64,000 nucleotides of DNA from Haemophilus seminalis (lineage in GTDB: Bacteria > Pseudomonadota > Gammaproteobacteria > Enterobacterales > Pasteurellaceae), in contig NZ_VCED01000002.1 in NCBI RefSeq assembly GCF_006384255.1, forward strand, positions 186,001 through 250,000. The letters run 5' to 3'. A model generated the notes under the pieces. That model made no database searches. It saw only the letters and a list, made by a program, of their open reading frames with translations, and had not been told where the DNA came from. This document shows, piece after piece, positions 11,381 to 20,057 of this stretch. The translations under genes were made by a program, and so were the position numbers. The number at the start of each line of letters is the position of its first letter. Position 1 is the stretch's first letter.

Positions 11381-13393
11381 ATGAAACTCAATCCTCAACA
11401 ACAACAAGCCGTTGAATATGTGAAAGGCCCTTGTCTTGTGCTTGCTGGCGCAGGCTCTGGCAAAACTCGCGTAATCATTAATAAAATTGCCCATTTAATT
11501 GGAAAGTGCGGTTATTCTCCGAAACAAATTGCCGCAGTGACTTTCACCAACAAAGCGGCTCGCGAGATGAAAGAGCGTGTAGCACATTCCATTGGCAAAG
11601 AACAATCTAAAGGCTTGCTTGTTTCCACTTTTCATACGCTCGGTTTTGACATCATTAAGCGTGAATATAAAACGCTTGGCTTTAAATCGAATATGACTTT
11701 GTTTGACGAACACGATCAATTTGCGTTGTTAAAAGAGCTAACCGCTGATGTGTTAAAAGAAGATAAGGAGTTATTGCGTGGGTTAATTTCAGTGATTTCT
11801 AACTGGAAGAACGATTTGATTTTGCCAAAACAGGCGTTTGCGTTAGCGCGTGATGCTAAATATCAAACTTTTGCAAAATGTTATGAGCGTTACGCCACAC
11901 AAATTCGAGCCTACAATGCCCTTGATTTTGATGATTTGATTATGCTACCGACGTTGTTGTTTAAGCAAAATGAAGAAGTGCGGTCAAAATGGCAGGCAAA
12001 AATTCGTTATTTGTTGGTGGATGAATATCAAGATACCAATACCAGTCAATATGAACTGATTAAACTTTTAGTGGGTGAGCGTGCTTGTTTCACTGTGGTG
12101 GGCGATGATGACCAATCGATTTATTCGTGGCGTGGCGCACGACCAGAAAATATGGTGCGTTTACGCGATGATTTCCCTCGTTTGAACGTGATTAAGCTAG
12201 AGCAAAACTACCGTTCAACCCAACGTATTCTACATTGCGCCAATATTTTAATCGATAACAATGAGCACGTGTTTGATAAGAAACTTTTTTCAACCATTGG
12301 TGAAGGGGAAAAATTGCTTGTTATCGAAGCAAAAAATGAAGAACACGAAGCAGAGCGGATTGTCGCCGAACTGATCGCCCATCGTTTTAGCCGTAAAACC
12401 AAATATAAAGATTATGCGATTTTGTATCGAGGCAATCATCAATCCCGATTACTCGAAAAAGTACTGATGCAAAACCGCATTCCTTACAAAATTTCGGGCG
12501 GTACTTCTTTTTTCTCTCGTGCAGAAATCAAAGATATGATGGCGTATTTGCGCTTGGTGGTGAATCAAGATGATGACGCCGCATTCCTGCGTATTGTGAA
12601 TACACCGAAACGTGAAATTGGCACCGCGACGTTACAGAAACTTGGTGAGTTGGCTCAAGAAAAGCACATCAGTTTGTTTGAAGCTATTTTTGAGTTTGAA
12701 CTTATTCAACGCATCACGCCAAAAGCCTATGATTCATTGCAAAAATTTGGCCGTTGGATTGTCGAACTTAATGATGAAATTCAACGTTCTGAACCAGAAC
12801 GTGCGGTACGTTCTATGTTATCCGCGATTCATTATGAAGAATATTTGTACGAATACGCAACAAGCCCTAAAGCGGCAGAAATGCAAAGTAAGAATGTCGC
12901 CACGCTATTTGACTGGGTTGCGGATATGTTAAAAGGCGATGAAACCAATGAACCGATGAACCTTAATCAAGTGGTAACCCGCCTAACATTACGCGATATG
13001 TTGGAGAGAGGCGAAGATGATGACAGCGATCAAGTTCAACTGATGACATTACATGCATCTAAAGGATTGGAATTTCCTTATGTTTATTTAATCGGTATGG
13101 AAGAGGGCATTTTGCCCCACCAAACAAGTATTGATGAAGACAACGTGGAAGAAGAACGCCGCTTGGCTTATGTGGGTATCACAAGAGCACAAAAAGAACT
13201 TACTTTTTCCTTATGCCGTGAGCGCCGTCAATATGGTGAATTAGTTCGCCCAGAACCGAGCCGATTTTTAGCTGAATTACCCAATGATGATGTGTTATGG
13301 GAACGCGATAAACCAAAACTAACCACCGAGCAAAAACAAGAAAAAACACAAAACCAACTTGATCGATTAAGGGCGATTTTGAAAGGAGGCTAG
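11381..13393 (+). CDS. rep: ATP-dependent DNA helicase Rep
   Basis: 670 residues from the ATG at 11381 ([14 protein letters not shown]); the frame is open further upstream within the lipoprotein gene but this start matches Rep. UvrD/Rep superfamily 1 motifs in order: Q motif, Walker A GAGSGKT (23-29), [11 protein letters not shown] (Walker B), [12 protein letters not shown], and the C-terminal [10 protein letters not shown] and YVGITRAQ. Rep is a 3'-5' helicase that travels with the replisome and clears proteins ahead of forks. E. coli Rep has 673 residues, so this is full length. Confidence 0.97.
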   Translation: MKLNPQQQQAVEYVKGPCLVLAGAGSGKTRVIINKIAHLIGKCGYSPKQIAAVTFTNKAAREMKERVAHSIGKEQSKGLLVSTFHTLGFDIIKREYKTLGFKSNMTLFDEHDQFALLKELTADVLKEDKELLRGLISVISNWKNDLILPKQAFALARDAKYQTFAKCYERYATQIRAYNALDFDDLIMLPTLLFKQNEEVRSKWQAKIRYLLVDEYQDTNTSQYELIKLLVGERACFTVVGDDDQSIYSWRGARPENMVRLRDDFPRLNVIKLEQNYRSTQRILHCANILIDNNEHVFDKKLFSTIGEGEKLLVIEAKNEEHEAERIVAELIAHRFSRKTKYKDYAILYRGNHQSRLLEKVLMQNRIPYKISGGTSFFSRAEIKDMMAYLRLVVNQDDDAAFLRIVNTPKREIGTATLQKLGELAQEKHISLFEAIFEFELIQRITPKAYDSLQKFGRWIVELNDEIQRSEPERAVRSMLSAIHYEEYLYEYATSPKAAEMQSKNVATLFDWVADMLKGDETNEPMNLNQVVTRLTLRDMLERGEDDDSDQVQLMTLHASKGLEFPYVYLIGMEEGILPHQTSIDEDNVEEERRLAYVGITRAQKELTFSLCRERRQYGELVRPEPSRFLAELPNDDVLWERDKPKLTTEQKQEKTQNQLDRLRAILKGG

Positions 13394-13625
13394 AAAATCT
13401 GGCTTTGAATTACAAAATAAGAAATAAAAAAGTGCGGTTAGATTTTCAGGTTTTTTTCAAATTGACAGCACTTTAGAACAAAAGACGGCTTGAAAAAAAA
13501 TCCCACCTTTCATTTTAAAAAGCGTGTTAATTCACTATTTTTCATTTTAAAAAATGTGCATTTCTACCCTCTATTGTTAGAAAAAATATATAATTACTCT
13601 ACATCCCTTGTTTTAGAGAAACATT

Positions 13626-14912
13626 ATGCAGCGTAAAATCATACAATCCTTAGAAAAGTGGAAACACAAAACAAACCGCAAACCGTTGATTATTCAAGGA
13701 GCAAGACAGGTAGGGAAAACCTGGGCGATGAAACACTTTGGCGAGCAATCCTTTGAAAAAGTGGCGTATATCAACTTTGATAATAACCCACGTATGAAAA
13801 CGCTATTTTCTGGCGACTATGATATTGCTCGTTTGATACTTGGTTTGAAAATTGAAAGCGGTGTCGATATTCAAGCAGAAAACACCTTGATTATTTTTGA
13901 TGAAGTACAAGAAGTCCCGCAAGCATTATCTTCACTCAAATATTTTTACGAAAATGCATCTCAGTTTTATATTGTCGCGGCAGGCTCATTGCTTGGGGTA
14001 TCGCTACATCATCAAGTTTCTTTTCCTGTTGGCAAAGTGGACTTTCTACCACTTTATCCCATGGATTTTCACGAATTTTTAACCGCACTTGGCAAACAAG
14101 ATTTGGTGAAATTGCTGGAATTAAAAGACTGGTCGCTAATTTCAGCCATGAAAACCACTTATATTGATTTACTCCGTTTATATTATTTTGTAGGTGGTAT
14201 GCCTGAAGCGGTAAAAGTATTTATCGAAACACAAAATGTCGATGAAGTGCGCCAAGTACAACGTAATTTATTGATGGCGTATGAACAAGATTTTTCCAAA
14301 CATATTCACGATGGTCAAACTGTGCAAAAAGTGCGGTCAATTTGGGCTTCCATTCCTGAGCAACTTGCCAAAGAAAATAAAAAATTTATCTATGCTCAGC
14401 TACAAAAAGGGGCGAGAAGCAAAGACTACGAAATTGCATTGCAATGGCTAAAAGACAGCGGCTTAGTGCATAGAGTGCCTCGAGTGAAGAAACCACATTT
14501 GCCGCTTTCCGCCTATCAAGATAATGCCTTTAAATTGTATGGCTTAGATGTAGGGTTGCTTGCCGCGCAAAGCAATTTGGATGCCAGCGTACTGCTAGAA
14601 GGTAGCCGTATTTTTACCGAATTTAAAGGGGCTTTAACCGAACAATATGTTTTGCAACAATTGATTGCCACGCAAGAAAACCCTGTTTTTTATTGGGCAA
14701 CTGAAAAAGGCACAGCAGAGGTCGATTTTGTTGTACAACGTAAGCAAGCTGTGATTCCGATTGAAGTCAAAGCAGAAGAAAATTTAAAAGCCAAAAGTTT
14801 GAAAGTGTATGTAGAACAATTTCAGCCAGAACAAGCAATTCGATTTTCCATGGCAGATTATCGGGAACAGGATTGGATGGTGAATGTGCCGTTGTATGCT
14901 TGTTCTATTTAA
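13626..14912 (+). CDS. AAA_14 / DUF4143 ATPase
   Basis: 428 residues. An N-terminal P-loop (IIQGARQVGKTW, about 20-31) and Walker B (LIIFDEVQE, about 86-94) are followed by a C-terminal DUF4143 domain ending in a PD-(D/E)xK-like strand, EVDFVVQRKQAVIPIEVKAEE (near 367-387). This two-domain layout is widespread and often located in variable regions; its function is unknown. The 232 bases between rep and this gene contain an uptake signal (AAAGTGCGGTTA, about 13431) opposite a weak inverse at 13466, and a TATAAT at 13589-13594 that may serve as its -10 box. No DUF4143 partner is evident apart from the adjacent ATPase. Confidence 0.85.
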   Translation: MQRKIIQSLEKWKHKTNRKPLIIQGARQVGKTWAMKHFGEQSFEKVAYINFDNNPRMKTLFSGDYDIARLILGLKIESGVDIQAENTLIIFDEVQEVPQALSSLKYFYENASQFYIVAAGSLLGVSLHHQVSFPVGKVDFLPLYPMDFHEFLTALGKQDLVKLLELKDWSLISAMKTTYIDLLRLYYFVGGMPEAVKVFIETQNVDEVRQVQRNLLMAYEQDFSKHIHDGQTVQKVRSIWASIPEQLAKENKKFIYAQLQKGARSKDYEIALQWLKDSGLVHRVPRVKKPHLPLSAYQDNAFKLYGLDVGLLAAQSNLDASVLLEGSRIFTEFKGALTEQYVLQQLIATQENPVFYWATEKGTAEVDFVVQRKQAVIPIEVKAEENLKAKSLKVYVEQFQPEQAIRFSMADYREQDWMVNVPLYACSI

Positions 14913-14954
14913 ACAAATCTAATCATAGATTCCATCTTATTTAAAAAAGGAAAA

Positions 14955-16601
14955 ATGATGTGTAATGTAGAAATTCCAAAAAAAGACAGCTTAAATTCTG
15001 GGGAGCAATATGAAAAATTAACGCTAGAAGCTGGAAAAACAACAATTATTATTGGTGCAAACGGTTCAGGAAAAACCCGTCTCGCTGTATTTTTAGAAGA
15101 ACAGTTAAAAGAGAAAGCGCATCGAATTGCAGCGCACAGAGCCTTAAGTTTAAATCCTAATGTAGATAAGATTTCTGAAACAAAGGCAAGGCAATATTTA
15201 ACCTATGGTGACTCAGGGGATAGCGTCTCAATTTCTAATAGAAAATATTATAGATGGAAAAATAACGCACCTACTAGCTTACTTAATGACTTTGATCGTC
15301 TTCTCCAATATTTATTTGCTCAACAAAATAATCTTGCTGTTGAAAATAACCAAAAACTCAATCGTCGTGAAAAAATTACTAATAGCAAAACTAAATTAGA
15401 CATATTACAAGAAGTATGGGAACGATTATTACCGCTTAAAAAATTACATATAACGGCAGATGATATAAGAGTGTCTTCTACCAGTATTGAAAGTGCTGAC
15501 TATTCTGCTTCAGAGATGAGTGATGGAGAGCGTGCCGTTTTTTATATTTTAGGTCAGGTTCTTTCTGCTAATGAAGGTTCTATTTTAATTTTTGATGAAC
15601 CAGAATTGCATATTCACAAATCAATCATTTCTAATTTATGGGATGAAATTGAAAAATTACGTCCTGATTGCTCTTTTTTGATGATTACACATGATATTGA
15701 ATTCGCAGCAACGAGAGTCGCAAAAAAATATGTGATTCGTAATTATTATTCTGATCCTGCTTGGGATATTTCAGAAATTCCAGATAGCGAATTTGATGAG
15801 CAAACGATCACTTTGATTTTAGGTAGCAGAAAACCCATTCTATTTGTAGAGGGAGACAAAACAAGTTTAGATATGGAAACCTATCGCCTTTGTTATCCTG
15901 AATGGACAGTTATACCTAAAGGATCTTGCAAAGATGTTATTCAGGCAGTTTCATCATTACGAAAATTAAATGAAGATATGCCTATATTAAATATAAAGTG
16001 CGCAGGGATTATAGATCGAGATACACGCGATAGCTCTCAAATACAAGAGTTGGAGGGACAAGGTATCAAAGTACTTCGATATTCTGAAATTGAAAATATA
16101 TTTAGCCTTTCCTCTATAACGAAGAAAGTATTGGAAATATATGGTTTTACTGGTGATAAATTAATTAATAAAAAAGAACAATTTAAAGTTGAATTACTTA
16201 ATCATATAAAAAATGAGTTATCGGATAATAAACTTGAGAAGTTTGTTGTTAAGAGAATTCATAGGCGAATTGATACTTACTTGAAAAATATCGATTTATC
16301 AAATGCACAGAATAGCTATGAAATGAAACATAAACTAATTTCTGAAGTATCTGCTTTAGCCGATTCTAAAATCAATGAATGGATTTCTGAAATGAAAAAT
16401 AAAATTCAAAAATGTATTGATAATCAAGACATAGATGAATTGCTATGTATTTATGAAAATAAAGGTTTACTGGCAAAAACAGCTTCTATATTACTATGTA
16501 CTAGTAAATCTAATTTTAAAGACTGGTTAATGCTTCAGATGAGAGTACCCAATAGTAGCCTATTGCAATCTATTAAAGCTGTTTTACCTGAATTAAGTTA
16601 G
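14955..16601 (+). CDS. AAA ATPase fused to DUF4435 (Toprim-like); PARIS/OLD-like candidate defence protein
   Basis: 548 residues. The N-terminal ABC-type ATPase is complete: Walker A GANGSGKT (34-41), signature MSDGERAV (188-195), Walker B ILIFDEPELHIH (210-221) and switch His in ITHD (244-247). From about residue 294 a DUF4435 domain follows, with ILFVEGDKTSLD (Glu299), GIIDRDTRD (Asp354, Asp356) and SEIENIF (377-383), the acidic pattern of Toprim nucleases. The tail is AT-rich and helical. Separate AAA and DUF4435 proteins form the PARIS anti-phage system (AriA, AriB), and single-chain fusions of the two are known; OLD nucleases have a similar ATPase-Toprim order. At 548 residues this is shorter than I would expect for an AriA-AriB fusion. 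ATG at 14955 follows AAAAAAGGAAAA. Function inferred. Confidence 0.75.
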   Translation: MMCNVEIPKKDSLNSGEQYEKLTLEAGKTTIIIGANGSGKTRLAVFLEEQLKEKAHRIAAHRALSLNPNVDKISETKARQYLTYGDSGDSVSISNRKYYRWKNNAPTSLLNDFDRLLQYLFAQQNNLAVENNQKLNRREKITNSKTKLDILQEVWERLLPLKKLHITADDIRVSSTSIESADYSASEMSDGERAVFYILGQVLSANEGSILIFDEPELHIHKSIISNLWDEIEKLRPDCSFLMITHDIEFAATRVAKKYVIRNYYSDPAWDISEIPDSEFDEQTITLILGSRKPILFVEGDKTSLDMETYRLCYPEWTVIPKGSCKDVIQAVSSLRKLNEDMPILNIKCAGIIDRDTRDSSQIQELEGQGIKVLRYSEIENIFSLSSITKKVLEIYGFTGDKLINKKEQFKVELLNHIKNELSDNKLEKFVVKRIHRRIDTYLKNIDLSNAQNSYEMKHKLISEVSALADSKINEWISEMKNKIQKCIDNQDIDELLCIYENKGLLAKTASILLCTSKSNFKDWLMLQMRVPNSSLLQSIKAVLPELS

Positions 16602-16611
16602 ATGAAGACAA

Positions 16612-16703
16612 GCGGTCAGATTTTGAAGATAATTTGCAAAAACACCTAAAAGTTTGACCGCTCTTTGTTATGAAAAAGCCATCTGAATTTTCAAACGGCT
16701 TTT
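16612..16703. repeat. Composite uptake-signal hairpin (copy 1), terminator between two convergent genes
   Basis: AAGCGGTCAGATTTTG (about 16611) pairs with AAAGTTTGACCGCTCTTT (about 16650-16667). It is followed at once by AAAAAGCCATCTGAA...TTCAAACGGCTTTT (about 16674-16702), a degenerate Neisseria uptake-sequence hairpin. The same two-part layout recurs at 19146-19220, 23777-23875 and, more worn, at 27530-27604. It would terminate transcription of both the DUF4435 gene and the LysR gene. Confidence 0.65.
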
Positions 16704-17581
16704 ACTTTTAACGCATCCACAATCAGCTTAAACACATTGGAATGCCCGCGGCGGCTGGGGTAATAAAGGTAAAGCGGTTCGTAAGTCATCGCATACTCAG
16801 GCAACAGCTCAACCAGGTGCCCCGAATTGAGTGCATCCGCTACGCTCATATGTGCTATCCACGCAATGCCAAGGCCGTCTGAAACGGCTTGCAGACGCAG
16901 ATGATTGTTGATGGAAAAGTGCGATTTGGGCGTGAACGTAATCAGCTCTTTTTTGTATTTGAATTCCCACTGCATCTCCGTGCCGTGTTCAGCGGAGAGT
17001 TTTATGCCGATGAGGCGGTGCTGTTGCAGATCATCAATATTTTTCGGCGAACCGTGTTGTGCCAAATAATCGGGCGAGGCAACCAATACCATTTTGAGCG
17101 GTGCGGAAATTGGCACCGCAATCATCTCTTTCGCTACCTTGTTACCTAACCGAACGCCCATATCAAATCCTTCTTTCACAATATCTGCCCAACGATCGTC
17201 CACCACGATTTCCAAGCGGATTTTCGGGTATTGGTTCAAAATCGGCTTTAATTTTGGATACAACACGGCTTCCGCTGCCATCGCCGGAGCGTTGATGCGA
17301 ATCAATCCCGATGGCGTATTCAAAAAATCATTTAATGCATCGACTTCTTGGTTTATGGCTTGATAAAGTGGGGAAAGTTGGTCGAAAAGCTGCTGCCCGG
17401 CTTCGGTCAGTGACACATTGCGTGTAGTGCGGTTGAACAGACGCAGGTTCAGCCGCGTTTCTAAATTTTTCATGCTATGGCTCAACGCCGAAGACGAAAT
17501 CCCCAAAAGTTGCCCCGCTTTCACAAAGCTCTGTGTTTGCGCCAGCGTCAAAAAATAATTCAGTTCGTTAAAGTTCTGCAT
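16691..17581 (-). CDS. LysR-family transcriptional regulator, divergent from mdaB copy 1
   Basis: 296 residues. Winged helix-turn-helix at 1-60 (FNELNYFLTLAQTQSFVKA...LSHSMKNLETRLNLRLFNR) and a substrate-binding domain with the INAPAMAAEAVLYP and GIAWIAH blocks; CrgA/DsdC-like type with no obvious ligand clue. The gene is more GC-rich than core genes around it and contains an exact Neisseria uptake sequence on the opposite strand (16874-16883). Divergent from the mdaB gene at 17758 with a perfect T-N11-A palindrome between them, so it most likely controls mdaB and itself. Probably acquired from a Neisseria-like donor. Confidence 0.92.
   Translation of the reverse strand: MQNFNELNYFLTLAQTQSFVKAGQLLGISSSALSHSMKNLETRLNLRLFNRTTRNVSLTEAGQQLFDQLSPLYQAINQEVDALNDFLNTPSGLIRINAPAMAAEAVLYPKLKPILNQYPKIRLEIVVDDRWADIVKEGFDMGVRLGNKVAKEMIAVPISAPLKMVLVASPDYLAQHGSPKNIDDLQQHRLIGIKLSAEHGTEMQWEFKYKKELITFTPKSHFSINNHLRLQAVSDGLGIAWIAHMSVADALNSGHLVELLPEYAMTYEPLYLYYPSRRGHSNVFKLIVDALKVKAV
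16872..16883 (+). repeat. Neisseria DNA uptake sequence (AG-DUS) inside LysR gene
   Basis: AGGCCGTCTGAA, an exact match to the 12-base AG-DUS dialect used by several commensal Neisseria, containing the 10-base core GCCGTCTGAA (16874-16883). Haemophilus uses an unrelated 9-base signal, so this marks a foreign origin. Confidence 0.85.
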
Positions 17582-17607
17582 TTTCTCTTTAAACTCTCTT
17601 TTATTAG

Positions 17608-17620
17608 TGAATTTAATTCA
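17608..17620. promoter_or_regulatory. Candidate LysR operator (T-N11-A) for mdaB copy 1
   Basis: TGAATT-T-AATTCA, a perfect 13-base palindrome fitting the LysR T-N11-A box, 27 bases from the LysR start and 138 bases upstream of mdaB. Confidence 0.5.
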
Positions 17621-17757
17621 TTACATCATAAAGCTAAACCCTATTTATCTCAATAAAAACAAATCATAAAATAACCGCACTTTCATGAGAGTAAACAGAA
17701 GACAATATCCGTAAACATCACATCCTTTTTTATAAATTATTTATTCTAGGAGTAAAA

Positions 17758-18336
17758 ATGAACATTTTATTATTAAACGGTGGTAAAGCTTTCGGCCATT
17801 CTCATGGTGAGTTAAACCACACGCTTCACAAAAAAGCAAAAGAAGTTTTGACCGCACTTGGACACAATGTAAAAGAAACTGTGATTGATGCTGGCTATGA
17901 TGTTGAGGCAGAAATCGAAAAATTCTTGTGGATGGATGCCGTGATTTGGCAGATGCCTGTTTGGTGGATGCACGAGCCTTGGACAGTGAAGAAATACATA
18001 GACGAAGTATTTATCGCTGGACACGGCAAGCTTTACCACAGTGATGGCCGTCATCGTGTCAGCCCGACCGAAGGTTTCGGTACAGGTGGTTTATTGCAAG
18101 GCAAAAAACACATGCTTTCGGTTACTTGGAATGCGCCGATTGAAGCGTTCACCCGTGAAGGCGATTTCTTCGAAGGCAAAGGCGTAGATGCTGTGTACAT
18201 GCCTTTCCACAAACTTAACGAATTCCTCGGTATGAGCCGTTTACCGACGTTTATGTGTAACGATGTAATTAAAAATCCGCAAGTGGAAAAATACATAGCA
18301 GACTACCAAGCACACTTGGAAAAAGTGTTTGGTTAA
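17758..18336 (+). CDS. mdaB: MdaB-type NAD(P)H:quinone reductase, copy 1
   Basis: 192 residues, flavodoxin-like fold: MNILLLNGGKAFGHSHGELN is the FMN/FAD phosphate loop, WMDAVIWQMPVWWMHEPW the flavin/quinone wall, and GKKHMLSVTWNAP a conserved strand. Modulator of drug activity B enzymes reduce quinones by two electrons and protect against electrophiles. AGGAGT precedes the ATG. It shares all but about 14 residues with the second copy at 21048 by my count. It lacks the hairpin terminator that follows copy 2: after its stop codon the DNA passes within about 25 bases into an aldo-keto reductase fragment. An uptake signal (GACCGCACTT) lies inside the gene. Confidence 0.93.
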   Translation: MNILLLNGGKAFGHSHGELNHTLHKKAKEVLTALGHNVKETVIDAGYDVEAEIEKFLWMDAVIWQMPVWWMHEPWTVKKYIDEVFIAGHGKLYHSDGRHRVSPTEGFGTGGLLQGKKHMLSVTWNAPIEAFTREGDFFEGKGVDAVYMPFHKLNEFLGMSRLPTFMCNDVIKNPQVEKYIADYQAHLEKVFG

Positions 18337-18361
18337 TGATAAAACATAAACTTGAAGCGGT

Positions 18362-18646
18362 AGGCTTTTGCCCACCATTTTGTCAGTCGCTAATTGGTAC
18401 GAAATATGGCAAATCCGTGGCGCAAGGATTACCCGCTGGCTGGTGGAACGCGACATCATCGTGTTGGCAAAATCCACCAACCCCGAACGTATGGCGGAAA
18501 ACTTGAACGTCTTTGACTTTGCACTTAGCGATGAAGACAAAGCAGAAATTGCCAAATTGGACGGCACGTTCGCCGCCATCGTCAATCATGACACGGTGGA
18601 TAATTTGAAACGCATCTCCGCGTGGAAAATGGGTGCGCAAGTGTAG
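18362..18646 (+). pseudogene. Aldo-keto reductase, C-terminal fragment with frameshift
   Basis: The frame reading QSLIGTKYGKSVAQ (about 18382-18423) continues as RWLVERDIIVLAKSTNPERM and ends HDTVDNLKRISAWKMGAQV only after a one-base shift. CAAGGATTACC is expected to be CAAGTGATTACC, so one base is missing near 18425. About the first two thirds of a normal ~280-residue aldo-keto reductase, with its catalytic Tyr/Lys/His, is absent. The DNA is GC-richer than the Haemophilus core. It is not preceded by a ribosome site, so it is non-functional. Confidence 0.88.
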
Positions 18647-18761
18647 CGAGAGTAGTAGAGAAAATCTAAACGGCTCAAACTGCTTTCTTGTTTTCATTTC
18701 GTTGAAAGCCCCTTTTCTGGATAACTAGAAACGTGCTTAATCGCTCAAAGGAGTACATGAC

Positions 18762-19097
18762 ATGCAACAACTGCACACTCTGAAAGATATCGAACAGGCC
18801 ATCGTCACACACCCTTTAGTATCACTGTACATCAAAGCCCCAATCTGCGGTGTTTGTACGGTCGTGGCCGCCCAGCTTGACTCAGCTTTGGCGGAGGAAG
18901 GAAATGTGTATGCCGTAAAAGCCGATATTGCTGAAATACCCGAAATGGCCGGACGTTTCCACGTGCTGACCGCACCTGCATGGCTGCTGTTTTATCAAGG
19001 CAAGGAAGTTGAACGGATGGCCCGCTTCATCCCTCAGGCACAAATGAAGCAGACATTGGCAAAATGGACAAAAGTAGCAGAAAGCGGGCATCAGTAA
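18762..19097 (+). CDS. Thioredoxin-family protein with CGVC motif
   Basis: 111 residues, thioredoxin fold. APICGVCTVVAAQLD places a CxxC (CGVC) at about residues 29-32 instead of the classical CGPC. The conserved cis-Pro region is HVLTAPAWLLFYQGKEVERMARF. There is no signal peptide, so it is cytoplasmic. AAAGGAG lies upstream of the ATG. The gene appears intact although it sits between two gene fragments, and a Neisseria uptake sequence lies 16 bases after its stop. Role unknown; thiol-disulphide exchange or bacillithiol/thioredoxin-like stress defence is inferred. Confidence 0.85.
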   Translation: MQQLHTLKDIEQAIVTHPLVSLYIKAPICGVCTVVAAQLDSALAEEGNVYAVKADIAEIPEMAGRFHVLTAPAWLLFYQGKEVERMARFIPQAQMKQTLAKWTKVAESGHQ

Positions 19098-19112
19098 CCG
19101 GTCTATCAATGT

Positions 19113-19122
19113 TTCAGACGGC
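19113..19122 (-). repeat. Neisseria DNA uptake sequence (10-base core)
   Basis: TTCAGACGGC on the plus strand is the exact complement of GCCGTCTGAA. It lies just after the thioredoxin-like gene and faces the AGGTCGTCTGAA site at 19209-19220, the two flanking a Haemophilus-type hairpin. Confidence 0.85.
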
Positions 19123-19143
19123 TGCGGTCTTGATAATGATGCA

Positions 19144-19220
19144 AGTGGTCAAGTTTTTTAAGATGATTTGCAAAACACTTAAAATTTTGACCGCTCTTTT
19201 TTACGAAAAGGTCGTCTGAA
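19144..19220. repeat. Composite uptake-signal element (copy 2)
   Basis: AAGTGGTCAAGTTTTTTAAG (about 19142), then TTTGCAAAACACTTAAAATT and TTGACCGCTCTTTTTTACG (about 19187-19205), then AGGTCGTCTGAA (19209-19220). Same module as copies at 16612 and 23777; the last 12 bases equal the AG-mucDUS dialect described for Neisseria mucosa. Confidence 0.65.
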
Positions 19221-19272
19221 ACGGCTTGCAGACTGAGATAATGATTGATGAAACGCTGTGATTTGTACACTA
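19209..19272 (-). pseudogene. Short remnant of a LysR gene
   Basis: About 60 bases beginning GTCGTCTGAAACGGCTTG resemble 16872-16931 inside the LysR gene at 16691-17581 (both share GTCTGAAACGGCTTGCAGAC and a following AGAT..ATT..GATG pattern). It is a leftover of a second, diverged copy joined to the oxidoreductase fragment that follows. Confidence 0.65.
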
Positions 19273-19293
19273 AAACCATCTTCTGAAAATTCC

Positions 19294-19639
19294 CTTTGAT
19301 TATTACCGGCGGCTTCCGTTCACAAAGCGCCATGGAAGATGCCTTATCCAGCGGCCATTTGGATTTGGTCGGCGTCACTCGCCCGTTTGCTTTGGTGCCC
19401 GATTTTGCAAACCAAATGCAAAACGGCACTTACCAAACCGTGCAGACCGACCGCATCCAAACAGGCGTGGCGTTTGTTGATAAAAAAGCGGGCGCGATGC
19501 TGGAAATGAACTGGTATATGACGCAAATGGACTTGATTGGGCAAGGCAAGCAGCCCAATCCTAAATTGTCGGCGTGGAAAGTATTGCTAAAACCTTGTGG
19601 GAAAACGGCAAAGCAGGTTTAAGTACTGGCAGATCTTGA
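19294..19639 (+). pseudogene. Old-yellow-enzyme-type NADH:flavin oxidoreductase, C-terminal fragment
   Basis: IITGGFRSQSAMEDAL, the FMN phosphate-binding strand of the TIM barrel, followed by DLVGVTRPFALVPDFAN, is the C-terminal third of an NADH:flavin oxidoreductase. Near 19590 the frame reads KVLLKPCGKTAKQV, but a single-base insertion would restore KTLWENGKAGLSTGRS, so one A appears to be lost. The N-terminal two thirds are missing. GC-rich relative to the Haemophilus core. Non-functional. Confidence 0.85.
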
Positions 19640-19645
19640 TGGGGT

Positions 19646-20008
19646 AAGCGGTCTAATTGTGAATTGAATTTGTAAAAACATCTAAAAATCTGACCGCACT
19701 TTAAAATCAAAAGATCTAAATATCCTCAATTTGAAATTGCTTACGCCAGCGATTTGGTGAAATTTTATGTTTCTTCAAGAAGTGCTGACGCAAGGCTGTA
19801 TCGCTATGAAATCCACTTTGTTCTGCAATGTCAGTGATAGATAAATCTGTGCTTTCCAAAAGCTCTCTTGCTCGCTGTAGCCTTGCTTCAATTAACCATT
19901 GATTTAATGACATTCCGGTTGCTTTGCGAAAATGTCGGGTGAAAGTGCTACGGCTCATTGACAAACGTTCGGCAAGACTATCAGTCGAATGAAGTGCGGT
20001 CAGGTTTT
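19646..20008. repeat. Segmental duplication, truncated copy (partner 21739-22096)
   Basis: Nearly identical to 21739-22096: an inverted uptake-signal hairpin (AAGCGGTCTAATT ... AATCTGACCGCACTTTAAAAT) plus the C-terminal part of an AraC-family gene. Similarity stops at GAAGTGCGGTCAG, within an uptake signal, on the right side. Confidence 0.85.
19716..20008 (-). pseudogene. AraC-family regulator, C-terminal helix-turn-helix fragment
   Basis: The last ~95 codons of the gene found complete at 21804-22757, including MSMSRSTFTRHFRKATGMS and SITDIAEQSGFHSDTALRQH, the two helix-turn-helix units. The DJ-1/PfpI sensor domain is missing; upstream the sequence changes at an uptake signal. No good ribosome site precedes the internal ATG at 19962-19964, so it is most likely not expressed, though a free DNA-binding domain cannot be excluded. 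Confidence 0.85.
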
Positions 20009-20057
20009 AAAGTATTTTTGCAAATTGGTTTTAAAATTTGATGTTTATGAATTTTAA

